Assembly: GCF_000265525.1 (NCBI RefSeq)
Contig: NC_018015.1
Span: forward strand, 1,090,322 to 1,154,321
Source of the DNA: Thermococcus cleftensis
Lineage (GTDB): Archaea; Methanobacteriota_B; Thermococci; Thermococcales; Thermococcaceae
Direction of reading: 5' to 3'
DNA: 64,000 nt
Shown: positions 32,552 to 40,956 of the stretch, one piece after another
How the letters are laid out: every line of letters begins with the position of its first letter
How positions within the stretch are numbered: position 1 is the stretch's first letter
Made by a program: the position numbers and the translations under genes
The notes under the pieces: model-generated
Database searches by the model: none
What the model saw: only the letters and a program-made list of their open reading frames with translations
What the model was told of the DNA's origin: nothing

Positions 32552-33226
32552 ATGCAGGTTTGGACTAAGCTCTTCGCCAAAAGCCCCTTCAAGCCCCTCA
32601 TAAAGCACTCGGAAGTGGTTCTCAACACCGTTGAGACCCTCGAGAGGGCCCTTCAGGCCTGGCACTCCGGGAATTACGGGGAGATGGAGAGGCTTGCCAT
32701 TGAAGTGGACCGCCTTGAGGACGTTGCCGACAGGATAAAGGAGGAGATAAGGGATTCCCTCAGCTCGAAGCTGATGATGGCCGTGGCGAGGGAGGACGTT
32801 CTCATCTACCTCCACATGCAGGACAAGGTGGCAGATGCCGCCGAGGACACCGCCAAGTGGCTCCTGGTGAAGAGGCCCGGCGAGCTCCCGGCGGAGATAA
32901 AGGAGCTCATACTCCAGATGGGCACGGAGAGCATCAAGGCGGCGAAGCTCGTCCACGAGGCGATAGTGCAGATGGATAGGGTTATAGAGAGCGGCTTCGC
33001 CGACGGGGAGATAGAGAAGGAGTACGGGCTTATACGGAAGATAGAGAGCGTCGAGAAGGAGATAGACGGCCTCGACACGAGGCTTATGCAGCTCGTCCTC
33101 GAGAACGCGGAAAATCTGAGCTGGGGCGACGGGTTCTACGTTCTCAACATCGCCAGAACTCTCAGCAACATCTCTGACAAGGCGAAAGATGCGGCGGAAC
33201 GAATAAGGCTCATGATGAACAAGTGA
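32552..33226 (+). CDS. DUF47 PhoU-like protein, PiT partner
   Basis: A 224-residue all-helical protein of the TIGR00153/DUF47 family, a PhoU-like fold that typically accompanies PiT transporters and regulates phosphate uptake. The metal-binding-type patterns (EVDRLEDVADRIKEEIRD and RTLSNISDKAKDAAERIRL) mark the two repeat halves. GGGGTGATAGT, overlapping the end of the transporter gene, precedes the ATG. The pairing makes the transporter assignment firmer. Confidence 0.9.
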   Translation: MQVWTKLFAKSPFKPLIKHSEVVLNTVETLERALQAWHSGNYGEMERLAIEVDRLEDVADRIKEEIRDSLSSKLMMAVAREDVLIYLHMQDKVADAAEDTAKWLLVKRPGELPAEIKELILQMGTESIKAAKLVHEAIVQMDRVIESGFADGEIEKEYGLIRKIESVEKEIDGLDTRLMQLVLENAENLSWGDGFYVLNIARTLSNISDKAKDAAERIRLMMNK

Positions 33227-33270
33227 GCCGATATTCTTTTAAACCTCCCTTCTAACTTTTTTCGGTGGGA

Positions 33271-34068
33271 ATGAAGGACGGTGTTAGAATAGTCCGCGAG
33301 TTCTTCAACATTCAGAGGGAGGTCTTTTTCAGCTACCGCTGGGACGTGGTCAGCTACCTGATAGGCCTTCTAATCCAGGTTGCGGTGATGGGAATCTTTG
33401 CGAGCCTGGTGACGATAGACGCCAACATCGAGCAGTACGGAACCGACTCCTTCCTCCAGTTCTTTCTGATAGGCTTCATCGTGCACAACATAATATTCCT
33501 TCCGCGGGGCAGCCTTTCCAAGCTCCTGATTGGACGGAGCTTCCCGATGCTCTACGCCTCCCCCGCCGGAATGGTGGCGATCTTCGTGGGAATAAACGCC
33601 TGGAACGTCGTCTGGAGCCTTATGATAATGGGCCTTATAACTACAATCTTTGTTCTCTTCTACGGCCTGGTCATACACATCAACCTCGGTGCCCTGCTCG
33701 TTATCCTCGCGGGCTTCACCCTCACCTTCGCCCTTGAACTCTTTTCAGCAGGCTTTCGGGCCGCTACCAAAGCCAGGCAGGACCCGATAAACTGGTTCCT
33801 CAACCTCACCTCCCAGCTCGTGAGCGGTCTCTACTTCCCGCCCGACGCGCTTCCCTGGTGGCTCCAGCCCATTTCCAAGATACACCCAGAGAGGTACATT
33901 CTTGAGATGGCCAGGCTGACGATGGGCGGGGGCTATTCAGTGTCCCAGATCTGGCCCAGCTTCGTGAACCTTGCCCTGACCACTACTATCATGCTCCTCA
34001 TCGGAATCGCGACCTTCCGGTGGGGCGTTGGGAAGGCGATGCAGCTGGGCACCCTCGGGCACGTGTGA
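33271..34068 (+). CDS. ABC-2 type transporter permease
   Basis: A 265-residue membrane protein with six helices of the ABC-2 (drug/polysaccharide exporter) class. N-terminal REFFNIQREVFFSYRWDVV is the cytoplasmic coupling helix and SGLYFPPDALPWWLQPISKIHPERYILE near 190-216 is the conserved loop before the last helix. The ATG at 33271 is preferred over GTG 33265. TATA-like CTTTTAAACC lies at about 33237-33246. The ATPase gene follows 9 bases downstream, giving a two-gene exporter of unknown substrate, upstream of the radical SAM locus. Confidence 0.88.
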   Translation: MKDGVRIVREFFNIQREVFFSYRWDVVSYLIGLLIQVAVMGIFASLVTIDANIEQYGTDSFLQFFLIGFIVHNIIFLPRGSLSKLLIGRSFPMLYASPAGMVAIFVGINAWNVVWSLMIMGLITTIFVLFYGLVIHINLGALLVILAGFTLTFALELFSAGFRAATKARQDPINWFLNLTSQLVSGLYFPPDALPWWLQPISKIHPERYILEMARLTMGGGYSVSQIWPSFVNLALTTTIMLLIGIATFRWGVGKAMQLGTLGHV

Positions 34069-34077
34069 GGTGGTTAG

Positions 34078-35055
34078 ATGATAGAAGCCGAGCATCTCAC
34101 CAAGTACTATCCTCCCCCTTTCAGGGGCTTCTTCGATCTGGGTAGCCTCCGCGATTTTCTCGGAAAGCCCAGGGAAGAGATTCCAGCCCTCATAGACCTG
34201 AGCTTCCGGGTGAGGGAGGGGGAGATATTCGGCCTCCTCGGCCCCAACGGCGCGGGAAAGACAACCCTCTGCAAAATCGCCAACGGCCTCCTCGAGCCGA
34301 GTTCCGGAAAACTGCTCATCGACGGCCACGACAGCTTTAGGGAGCACGGCAAAGTTGCTGGTGAGATGTTCACGGTTTTCACCGGCGAGAGGGATATGTG
34401 GGGCATATTCCAGTGGCGCTTAAGCGTTCAACGAAACCTCCAGTTCATCGCGAGGCTGTGGAAGGTCCCCGAGGGTGAGATAGGGGAGCGCATAGAGTAC
34501 GCGCTCAAGCTACTGAACCTGTGGGAGAAGAGGGACGAGTGGTACCAGAAGCTCTCGGCCGGAATGAAGCAGAAGGTTTACATCGCCTCCGCCCTGGTGG
34601 TGAGGCCGAAGTACCTCATACTCGACGAGCCGACGGTTTTTCTCGACGTGATAACCAAGAGCGAGATACATGACGCAATAATGGCCCTCGTCCGTGACTT
34701 TGGGACGACGGTTATCCTCACCACCCACGACCTTTCGGAGGCGGAGAAGCTGAGCGACAGGGTTCTGCTCTTCAACAAGAGGCCTATCCTGGAAGGAAAG
34801 CCCGAGGAGATAAGCAGGAAGCTCGAGGTGGACTTTGACAGGAAGGTTCTCCTTGTGGTTGAGGGCTCCGCTCCGTGCCCTGGAGGCTACCTCGTCAGGT
34901 GCATCAGGAAGGGTAATTTCACCCACGTCACTGCCTACCTCAAGTCCGGCGAGGTCAATGAGTTCCTCTCCAGGTTCCCCTCAGGCAAAGTGCTGAGCGC
35001 GCGGGTTGAGAACCTGTCCCTGGAGGACGTGTTTATGATTCTGTTTGGCAGTTGA
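34078..35055 (+). CDS. ABC transporter ATP-binding protein (exporter class)
   Basis: A 325-residue ATPase that energises the upstream permease. Walker A is GPNGAGKTT, the signature is LSAGMKQK (a variant of LSGGQ), Walker B is YLILDEPT, and the switch histidine is in TTHDLSE. An N-terminal segment (PPFRGFFDLGSLRDFLGK) precedes Walker A, and a C-terminal extension of about 80 residues follows, both as in DrrA/NatA-type exporters. GAGGTGGTTAG precedes the ATG. It is the only ABC ATPase in the window, while four ABC-type permease genes downstream have none. Confidence 0.92.
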   Translation: MIEAEHLTKYYPPPFRGFFDLGSLRDFLGKPREEIPALIDLSFRVREGEIFGLLGPNGAGKTTLCKIANGLLEPSSGKLLIDGHDSFREHGKVAGEMFTVFTGERDMWGIFQWRLSVQRNLQFIARLWKVPEGEIGERIEYALKLLNLWEKRDEWYQKLSAGMKQKVYIASALVVRPKYLILDEPTVFLDVITKSEIHDAIMALVRDFGTTVILTTHDLSEAEKLSDRVLLFNKRPILEGKPEEISRKLEVDFDRKVLLVVEGSAPCPGGYLVRCIRKGNFTHVTAYLKSGEVNEFLSRFPSGKVLSARVENLSLEDVFMILFGS

Positions 35056-35105
35056 ATTCTATTGTCAGTCCAGTTTATAACTGAGTTTTATTCAACCTTT
35101 TCGAA

Positions 35106-35146
35106 AATTTTATAAATTTTAGTGGTGTTTGTTATTCGGTGATGTA
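35106..35146 (+). promoter_or_regulatory. Promoter of the radical SAM/peptide locus
   Basis: AATTTTATAAATTTT at 35106-35120 is a strong TATA box; a transcript start near 35142 would be at or just before the ATG at 35147. GGTGAT at 35138-35143 lies three bases before that ATG. The surrounding 35056-35150 is clearly more AT-rich than the neighbouring genes. Confidence 0.6.
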
Positions 35147-36607
35147 ATGAAAGTCAGTAACACTACACCCAAGCCTGAGTTATATAATTTCGAAGTGGGT
35201 GGCAAGTACTTTGTTCTACATTCGTCCACGGGAACCCTCTTTGAGGTCGATAAGAAAACCTACGACTTCTGCAGGTTTGTGGCAGAACTGGGCTGGAGTG
35301 ATGCCAGAGAGCGTTTTGTAATGGAGTACTCCGAATCTGACTGGGATTCTTTGATAAATGAGATTAAATCTGATGAAAGTCTTCGCCGTGTGTTTTTTGA
35401 GCCCAAGCCCCCGGTAAAACCATATCTTGGAATTATGAAGTCCAAAATTTCTTCCCTCTCCCTTAATGTTATGGAGGACTGCAACTTTGCCTGCGTTTAC
35501 TGCTATGGAGATAGTGGAACTTATCACACTCCCAACACCAGAATGAGCCCGGAAGTTGGTAAAAGGGCTATTGATTTGCTGATGGGGGAAGGAAAGAAAG
35601 TTGTTAACCTACAGTTCTTCGGTGGCGAACCTTTGTTGAACTTTCCGCTGATTCGGGAGCTTGTTCAATACGCCAAGCAGAAGGCTGAAGAGTATGATAA
35701 AGTCGTCACGTTCAGCATCACCACCAACGGCTACCTCGTGACTGACAAGGTTATTGACTTTTTCCTCGAGAACAACTTCACGGTAACCCTGAGCTTTGAT
35801 GGTCCTGAAGACGTTCAGAACCACAATAGACCCCTGCGCGGCGGGTATCCAACCTTTGATGTTGTTGCGAAGAATGCAAAGAAGATGCTTGAGCGCGGCG
35901 TTAAGGTTAGCGTCCGCGCGACGATTCTGCCCGAACAGCTCGACAGGTACTATGAGATCTATCGGTTCTTCGTTGATTTTGGTTTTAGGAGCGTTCATCT
36001 TGAGCCTGCAACCACTAGCACGCCGCTAACCAAGGAGCATGCTAAACTCGTTGAGTCTGCCCTGAAAAAGATAGTGATGGACGAGCTTGAACACTACAAA
36101 GAGAAGGGAATCGTTTACACGAAGCTCCGTGAGATTGTCCACATGATCTACTCCAACACCTACCGCCATTATCCATGCGGCGTTGCCAGGAGCTACTTTG
36201 GGGTTTCAGCAGATGGGACGATGTATCCCTGCCACAGGTTCGTGGGCATGGAGGAGTTTGTTGTTGGACACGTTGATGATTTCAAGTGGGAGAACGAGTT
36301 CATTCAGAAGATCCTTCATCATACCGTGGATAGGAGGCCGAACTGTTCGAACTGTCCGATAAGGGCCTACTGTGGCGGTGGTTGTATATACAACAACCAC
36401 TACTATAACGGTGATATATTTGCTCCCGACGAGTTCCACTGCGCCTATATGTTTGCTCTCGTGAAATGGGGTTCTTGGCTCTACTCGAATCTTGACGAGG
36501 ATTGGTTGAATAAGGTCTTCTCACGCTCACCCCAGAGAGGGGTGAGGGCCGAGGAGTCCGATGAGGCCAAAACCCAAAAACCAACGGAGGTGATAGAGAG
36601 TGTTTAA
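35147..36607 (+). CDS. SPASM-domain radical SAM peptide maturase
   Basis: A 486-residue enzyme with the layout of SCIFF/ranthipeptide-type maturases. An N-terminal segment (ELYNFEVGGKYFVLHSSTGT, then LFEVDKKTYDF) resembles the peptide-recognition start of that group. The radical SAM cluster is C112/C116/C119 in DCNFACVYCYGD, with FFGGEPLLN after it. The SPASM region has C344, C362, C400, C403, C409, C413 and C432 for auxiliary [4Fe-4S] clusters. Such enzymes form thioether bonds from peptide cysteines. Two Cys-rich micro-genes follow directly, the first overlapping its stop, so they are its likely substrates. Base composition is more AT-rich than the flanks, hinting at acquisition. Confidence 0.88.
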   Translation: MKVSNTTPKPELYNFEVGGKYFVLHSSTGTLFEVDKKTYDFCRFVAELGWSDARERFVMEYSESDWDSLINEIKSDESLRRVFFEPKPPVKPYLGIMKSKISSLSLNVMEDCNFACVYCYGDSGTYHTPNTRMSPEVGKRAIDLLMGEGKKVVNLQFFGGEPLLNFPLIRELVQYAKQKAEEYDKVVTFSITTNGYLVTDKVIDFFLENNFTVTLSFDGPEDVQNHNRPLRGGYPTFDVVAKNAKKMLERGVKVSVRATILPEQLDRYYEIYRFFVDFGFRSVHLEPATTSTPLTKEHAKLVESALKKIVMDELEHYKEKGIVYTKLREIVHMIYSNTYRHYPCGVARSYFGVSADGTMYPCHRFVGMEEFVVGHVDDFKWENEFIQKILHHTVDRRPNCSNCPIRAYCGGGCIYNNHYYNGDIFAPDEFHCAYMFALVKWGSWLYSNLDEDWLNKVFSRSPQRGVRAEESDEAKTQKPTEVIESV

Positions 36608-36728
36608 GAAGCTGAACGCCGGCGGCAACCCTGTGGAGCCGGAGTTCTGTCTCGACATCTGCTGGGACTGGAACATCTGCGGGTTGGATATCTGTGGAGT
36701 AGACAATTCCTGCGGCATTGATTTGTGA
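36600..36728 (+). CDS. Cys/Asp-rich RiPP precursor peptide 1, 42 aa
   Basis: A GTG start at 36600 has a perfect ribosome binding site, GGAGGTGAT at 36586-36594, and overlaps the radical SAM stop by 8 bases. The peptide has a short leader beginning MFKKLNAGGNPVEPEF and a core with five cysteines (17, 21, 27, 32, 38), each followed two or three residues later by aspartate: CLD, CWD, CGLD, CGVD, CGID. Regular Cys-x(1-2)-Asp spacing next to a SPASM enzyme suggests Cys-to-Asp thioether crosslinks, as in QhpD substrates and CX3D ranthipeptides. The final product and activity are unknown. Confidence 0.82.
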   Translation: MFKKLNAGGNPVEPEFCLDICWDWNICGLDICGVDNSCGIDL

Positions 36729-36740
36729 TGGGTGAAGACA

Positions 36741-36911
36741 ATGTTTAGGAGACTAACTCACCAGGAAAACCATGAGCACGAACCTGCATTTTGTATAGTG
36801 TTTGATATTCCATGCGGCGGGCTGGATCTCTGTGGCATAGATCAATGCGCCTTAGACCTGTGTGGAATTGATGCCTGCGGGCTAGACAACACGTGCCTAG
36901 TTGATCTTTGA
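36741..36911 (+). CDS. Cys/Asp-rich RiPP precursor peptide 2, 56 aa
   Basis: A second precursor, ATG at 36741 after GGGTGAAGACA, 12 bases behind the first. The leader starts MFRRLTHQENHEHEPAF and matches peptide 1 in the frame M-F-basic-basic-L ... E-P-x-F-C. The core has seven cysteines (18, 25, 31, 36, 41, 46, 52), each followed by aspartate: CIVFD, CGGLD, CGID, CALD, CGID, CGLD, CLVD. Every cysteine is paired with an aspartate three or four residues on and there are no free aromatic residues in the core. It is the longer paralogue, probably from duplication of the CG(L/I)D unit. Confidence 0.82.
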   Translation: MFRRLTHQENHEHEPAFCIVFDIPCGGLDLCGIDQCALDLCGIDACGLDNTCLVDL

Positions 36912-36946
36912 TTTATTTTTTTACTTTGTGCATTGGGGGGATAACC

Positions 36947-37294
36947 GTGAGAGCTTCATCAACAACACTCCTGGCGATACTCCTGGTCAGCGCCATGCTG
37001 GGAGGGTGCCTTGGCGGTGGGAATTTCGTGTACTCGAAGGGCAAGGTCGTTAAACCGGGCTCTGAGGTGGTATACCCCTTCAAGGGCCCCGTGACCCTGA
37101 ACGTGGACGTCTCTGGGAACGGGCCGTTCACCTTACTCGTGGTCTCCTCGGACGGTTCAAAGGAGATCTTTAAACGGACAAATGTGACCAGAGTGAAGGA
37201 GAAGGTGGAGTTTCCAGAAGGCTCCTGGAAGGTCATCATAAGGAACGAGGGAGAGAGCTCATTAGTTCTCGACATAAGCCTCAGAGGGGAGTAG
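36947..37294 (+). CDS. Small secreted lipoprotein of the RiPP locus
   Basis: A 115-residue exported protein. After MRASSTTLLAILLVSAML comes a lipobox GGC (cysteine near 21), then a beta-sandwich-like domain (KVVKPGSEVVYPFKGPVTLN, PFTLLVVSSDG, VEFPEGSWKVIIRNEGESS). No family is recognised. GTG 36947 has GGGGGGATAACC upstream; an upstream in-frame ATG at 36908 overlaps the end of peptide 2. Position suggests a role in handling, presenting or providing immunity to the modified peptides. Confidence 0.75.
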   Translation: MRASSTTLLAILLVSAMLGGCLGGGNFVYSKGKVVKPGSEVVYPFKGPVTLNVDVSGNGPFTLLVVSSDGSKEIFKRTNVTRVKEKVEFPEGSWKVIIRNEGESSLVLDISLRGE

Positions 37295-37370
37295 CGGGTG
37301 GTTATGAGACAGTCAATGGAATTGTCTAGAAGCCCCCCGGCCCATCCCGGAGACTGGAGGCGGGAAACCA

Positions 37371-38972
37371 GTGAAGCCCCTAAACATATTTCTAACTTTT
37401 TTTGAACTGGAACTAAACCGGCTCAAAGGAAACCCCGTGCTCAGGCTCCAGCACCTTTTCGCTGCCTTAGCCGCCATCGTGTCCATCATAGCTGTCGAGA
37501 TAGACGTTTCCAGATTTACCGCCCACTACCAGGATATTCCGGCAGAGGAGCTTGCCCGCCTTGTCACCGCCGATCTGATCACCAAGTGGCTCCCCAACTT
37601 TCTCAAGTTCCTCTTCATGCCCCTCCTGCTGATCTTACTTCTCTCGCGCTTCGGTTCGGACTTCGAGCGGGGAAACGTTGTGCTAATGTTATCGAAACCC
37701 CTCACGAGGAGGCGCTACTTCCTCGGCTGGACCTCTGAGGGGTTGAAGCTCGTTCTAATTTCCGCCCTTGGAATTGCACTCTCCGGAGCGCTCGCAATGC
37801 TGGCTCACGGCTTCGCGGTTAGGGATTACCTCATCGGCTCGCTCGTCCTTTCGCTCTCGCTGGTCGGCGTTGTTGGAATCGTCCTTTTCCTCCTTCCCTT
37901 CGCCACCTCCCGCGACTCGGGGGTCTTCCTCGGGCTGGGGGCCTTTGTCATGCTCCTACTCCTCGGAAAATCTGACTACTCTTTCGTTCCAACAGTCTAC
38001 CTTGAGAGGGCCGTTTCCATTGGAGGGGGCGTCTCCGTATCCTACAGAGTGATTGCCGAGCTTTTCGCCCTCTCCATTGCTCTATCGCTCGCCGGAATGG
38101 AGCTGTTCCGGAGGAGGGAGCTTAGAAGCCCCGGACCATTGCCGGTTCCGGGAGTTTCCTTCTCTCCCCGTGGGCTTTACGGCGTTTTCCTCGGGTTAAG
38201 CCTTCAGAGCAGGCGCTTCATGGCCTTCGTTGCCTTCACGGCTTTGATGGCACTTCTGAGCAAAGGGACTCTCGATAAGTACTACCTGAACTACGGTAAT
38301 CCGGGCCTTCTCAACGCCCTAATTTCAACTCTGAACGGCTCTCTCCTCCCCTTCGTGGTTCTCCCGCTGGGGGCGCTTTCGATAAGCTCGACCATTGACA
38401 ACGGCACCGTAAGGGTTCTTCTAAGCAAGCCCCTGAGGAGAAAGGACTTCTTCCTTGGAACGCTCCTGAGCGATGCCCTCGCAGTATCTCTTGGTGTGGC
38501 TCTTTACGTTGCCTTGGTTATAGCCTACGCCCTGCATCTTGGCGCCCCGTTAAGTAAAACCCTTGAACTCGGCCTGGTCTTCGGTTCTCTGCTTTTCCTC
38601 TCGCTTCTCCAGTATTTGGCGCTCGGCTACCTGCTGTCAGCTTTCATGAGGGGCAGAAAAGCCCTCATTTTTTCCGTTCTCCTGGCGTTCCTCGTGGGCT
38701 TTGTTGCTCCCCTCCTTGTCATCACGGCCTCTCTGGCGGGGGCCGGGAACGGCAGCCCCATCGAAGTGTTCTCAAGGAACGCCCTGCTTGTCCCAAGCCC
38801 TTCCGCGCAGTACACGGTCCTTAATATGGCCGTCTCCCCAAAGCGTAGCCTTCCGCCGGCGCCGGTCAGTGAGGTTCTGGATTATAAGGCCAATATGGCC
38901 ATGCTGATCCTTCCAACTCTCGCCTACCTCACCGTCTCCTGGGTGAAGTTCAGAAAAGCCGACCTGAGGTGA
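37371..38972 (+). CDS. ABC-2-like membrane permease, fused double unit (533 aa)
   Basis: A large membrane protein made of two similar halves. Each has a cytoplasmic N-terminal helix and the ABC-2 element found just after the second helix (FERGNVVLMLSKPLTRRRYFLG at about 104-125 and DNGTVRVLLSKPLRRKDFFLG at about 343-363). About twelve helices. GTG 37371 follows GGAGGCGGGAAACCA. The repeated LSKPL motif also occurs in the next gene, so three ABC-2 modules stand in a row. No ATPase is encoded in this unit. Confidence 0.8.
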   Translation: MKPLNIFLTFFELELNRLKGNPVLRLQHLFAALAAIVSIIAVEIDVSRFTAHYQDIPAEELARLVTADLITKWLPNFLKFLFMPLLLILLLSRFGSDFERGNVVLMLSKPLTRRRYFLGWTSEGLKLVLISALGIALSGALAMLAHGFAVRDYLIGSLVLSLSLVGVVGIVLFLLPFATSRDSGVFLGLGAFVMLLLLGKSDYSFVPTVYLERAVSIGGGVSVSYRVIAELFALSIALSLAGMELFRRRELRSPGPLPVPGVSFSPRGLYGVFLGLSLQSRRFMAFVAFTALMALLSKGTLDKYYLNYGNPGLLNALISTLNGSLLPFVVLPLGALSISSTIDNGTVRVLLSKPLRRKDFFLGTLLSDALAVSLGVALYVALVIAYALHLGAPLSKTLELGLVFGSLLFLSLLQYLALGYLLSAFMRGRKALIFSVLLAFLVGFVAPLLVITASLAGAGNGSPIEVFSRNALLVPSPSAQYTVLNMAVSPKRSLPPAPVSEVLDYKANMAMLILPTLAYLTVSWVKFRKADLR

Positions 38973-38976
38973 TAGC

Positions 38977-39897
38977 ATGTGGGGATTTGAGCTGGAGCTG
39001 AAGAAGAGCCTGCGGACGAAAAAGTTCTGGCTGATACTGGTTTTGATTTTGCTGATCTACGCCATGGCCTTTAGAGAGGTCAAGGACAACCTCGAAGGGG
39101 CCACCAATCCGGAAGAGGTGCTCGTCACGAGTCTCGTGGGTTACATAGCTGTCAGCGCGTTCCTCTTCATCGGCGTCTACGCCCTCATGGCGGGTGCAAC
39201 TTCGGTGAACTCCGACCTGGAGGACGGAACGGTGAGGGTAGCCCTCAGCAAGCCGCTTGGAAGGACGTCGTATCTTCTCGGCAAGTTCCTCGGCCAGGCC
39301 CTCAGCGTAGTGGTGGCTATGGTCTTCGCCACCCTTCTGTCCTTCGCGATAACGAAGTACTACGGCCTCTCCCTCACCACCTCCCTCGTTGGGGACCTGG
39401 TCCTCTCGAACCTGCTAATCCTGTTCGCCATGCTCCAGCTCCTCGCCCTCGGCCTGCTGATTTCCACGTTCGTGTGTTCCTCCAACACCGCCCTGGGGCT
39501 GGCTCTGGTTCTATTTTTCGTTACCGGCCTCGTCATGCCCCAGGTGATGGACGGCTTCGCCGAGGACAAGGCCAAGGAGGAGTTCGGGATTCAGAAATGG
39601 GGGGACTTCAGCAAGCTTTCGCCGGAGGAGAAAAAGGCCTATCGCGAGCGTCTGGACAAGCTTTACAGGGAATATCACCTCAAATACCTCTTCTACGTCC
39701 CTCAGGTGCTCATGCTCGACATCTTCAAGGGCATAGATAGAACCACCTTCAACGACGACGGCACATACACCGTCGAGTACATTGGGGTTAAGCGAGCCAT
39801 AGCTGACAATCCCGCTCAGATGGCCTTAATAGTTGGGCTTATCCCCGTCTACCTTGGATTGGCTCTCTTCAGGTTCAGAAGAATGGATTTGAGGTGA
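38977..39897 (+). CDS. ABC-2-like membrane permease, single unit (306 aa)
   Basis: A single ABC-2-type permease. It shows the same motif as its upstream neighbour (LEDGTVRVALSKPLGRTSYLLGK at about 80-102), six helices, and a large polar loop (EDKAKEEFGIQKWGDFSKLS, residues about 195-270) between helices five and six. It starts 4 bases after the upstream gene with GAGGTGATAGC as ribosome binding site. Probably it pairs with the double unit as one exporter. Confidence 0.82.
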   Translation: MWGFELELKKSLRTKKFWLILVLILLIYAMAFREVKDNLEGATNPEEVLVTSLVGYIAVSAFLFIGVYALMAGATSVNSDLEDGTVRVALSKPLGRTSYLLGKFLGQALSVVVAMVFATLLSFAITKYYGLSLTTSLVGDLVLSNLLILFAMLQLLALGLLISTFVCSSNTALGLALVLFFVTGLVMPQVMDGFAEDKAKEEFGIQKWGDFSKLSPEEKKAYRERLDKLYREYHLKYLFYVPQVLMLDIFKGIDRTTFNDDGTYTVEYIGVKRAIADNPAQMALIVGLIPVYLGLALFRFRRMDLR

Positions 39898-39957
39898 TGG
39901 CCGTGTTGGAAAGGAAATGTCCCCCAAACTCACCGGGTAGCCTGGCGGGGTGATCCC

Positions 39958-40956
39958 ATGGGCCGGGCTATCTCCCGCGCGCTCCTCAACTACCTCCTCC
40001 TTATCCTTCTCGTGGCGCTTATATCTGGCATCGGGATAAAGGATTACAGCTTCTACCGGGCGGATATGAAGTTCAGCCTGATGCCCCCTGCGGAGAGGGC
40101 TGTGATAGAGGCCAACGCGAGTTCCATGGGAATGGACCCCTACGACTACTACATGCGTTTCGTGGCCCCGAAGGACTACCCGACCCTCGCGATGAACCCC
40201 CTTCATGCGGGGCTTTACGTGCTCTACCACTCCCTCTTCGATCCTGACTACGATTATCCTGTACCGAGGAAGCTCATGGTGGTCAGAACGCTGGTGCTAA
40301 CCCTCCTGGCTGAGATCACGATAATCCTCATCGGCTTCCCCCTCGCAAAGCTCGCCCTCAGGAAAAGGCGCCTCCGCTCTACCGTCCGCTTTCTCGCCAG
40401 GGTCTTCAACGGCCTCCCCGTCTGGGCGGTGGCGGCGCTCTTCTCGCTCCTCATCATAATGAGCGCGCTCCCCAACTACCTGATAAACGGCCTCGGCGCA
40501 TCGACCTCCCTCACCAGGAACCTCGCCTACATGGCCTTTCCGCTGATTTCCATAGTCCTCGTCGCCCTCTGGGAGTTCGTCGAGGCTTTGGTGATACTCC
40601 TCCGGGACGAGTTCGGGAAGGAGTACGTGCGCGCCAAGAGGGCGATGGGGTTGCCAGAGCGCAGGGTCGAGAGGCACGTCCTCCGCGCCGTGATGCCCTC
40701 GTTCCTCGGCTTCCTCTTCCAGCACTTCGTCGAGGTCTCGACGCTCGCCCTCGTGGTCGATGCCTTCTTCGGCCTCTTCGGCCTCGGCAAGATGCTCGAG
40801 TGGGGCTTCCGCATATCGGGCGACCTCTACACCCTCGACCCGGACGTCTTCTTTTATCCCATAGCGGTCTTCATGGTCGTGAACTTCTTCGTCCTCCTGG
40901 CGGTGACCCTCCTGTCGGAACTCCTGACCCCCGGAGGTGGCGGCGTTGAGGCTTGA
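39958..40956 (+). CDS. DppB-like ABC importer-type permease
   Basis: A 332-residue permease of the oligopeptide/nickel transporter class. The EAA loop that contacts an ATPase is present (EYVRAKRAMGLPERRVERHV, about 222-241, then LRAVMPSFLGF), with six helices and a long periplasmic-side loop after helix one (residues 28-95). GGGGTGATCCC precedes the ATG. It pairs with the DppC-like gene that overlaps its 3' end. No solute-binding protein or DppD/DppF ATPase is nearby. Confidence 0.85.
   Translation: MGRAISRALLNYLLLILLVALISGIGIKDYSFYRADMKFSLMPPAERAVIEANASSMGMDPYDYYMRFVAPKDYPTLAMNPLHAGLYVLYHSLFDPDYDYPVPRKLMVVRTLVLTLLAEITIILIGFPLAKLALRKRRLRSTVRFLARVFNGLPVWAVAALFSLLIIMSALPNYLINGLGASTSLTRNLAYMAFPLISIVLVALWEFVEALVILLRDEFGKEYVRAKRAMGLPERRVERHVLRAVMPSFLGFLFQHFVEVSTLALVVDAFFGLFGLGKMLEWGFRISGDLYTLDPDVFFYPIAVFMVVNFFVLLAVTLLSELLTPGGGGVEA

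Noticed and set aside
39897-39953. 18-codon frame starting ATGGCC between two permease genes
   Set aside because: It overlaps the preceding stop by one base, its Shine-Dalgarno would touch the start codon and the sequence is not domain-like; probably only spacer.
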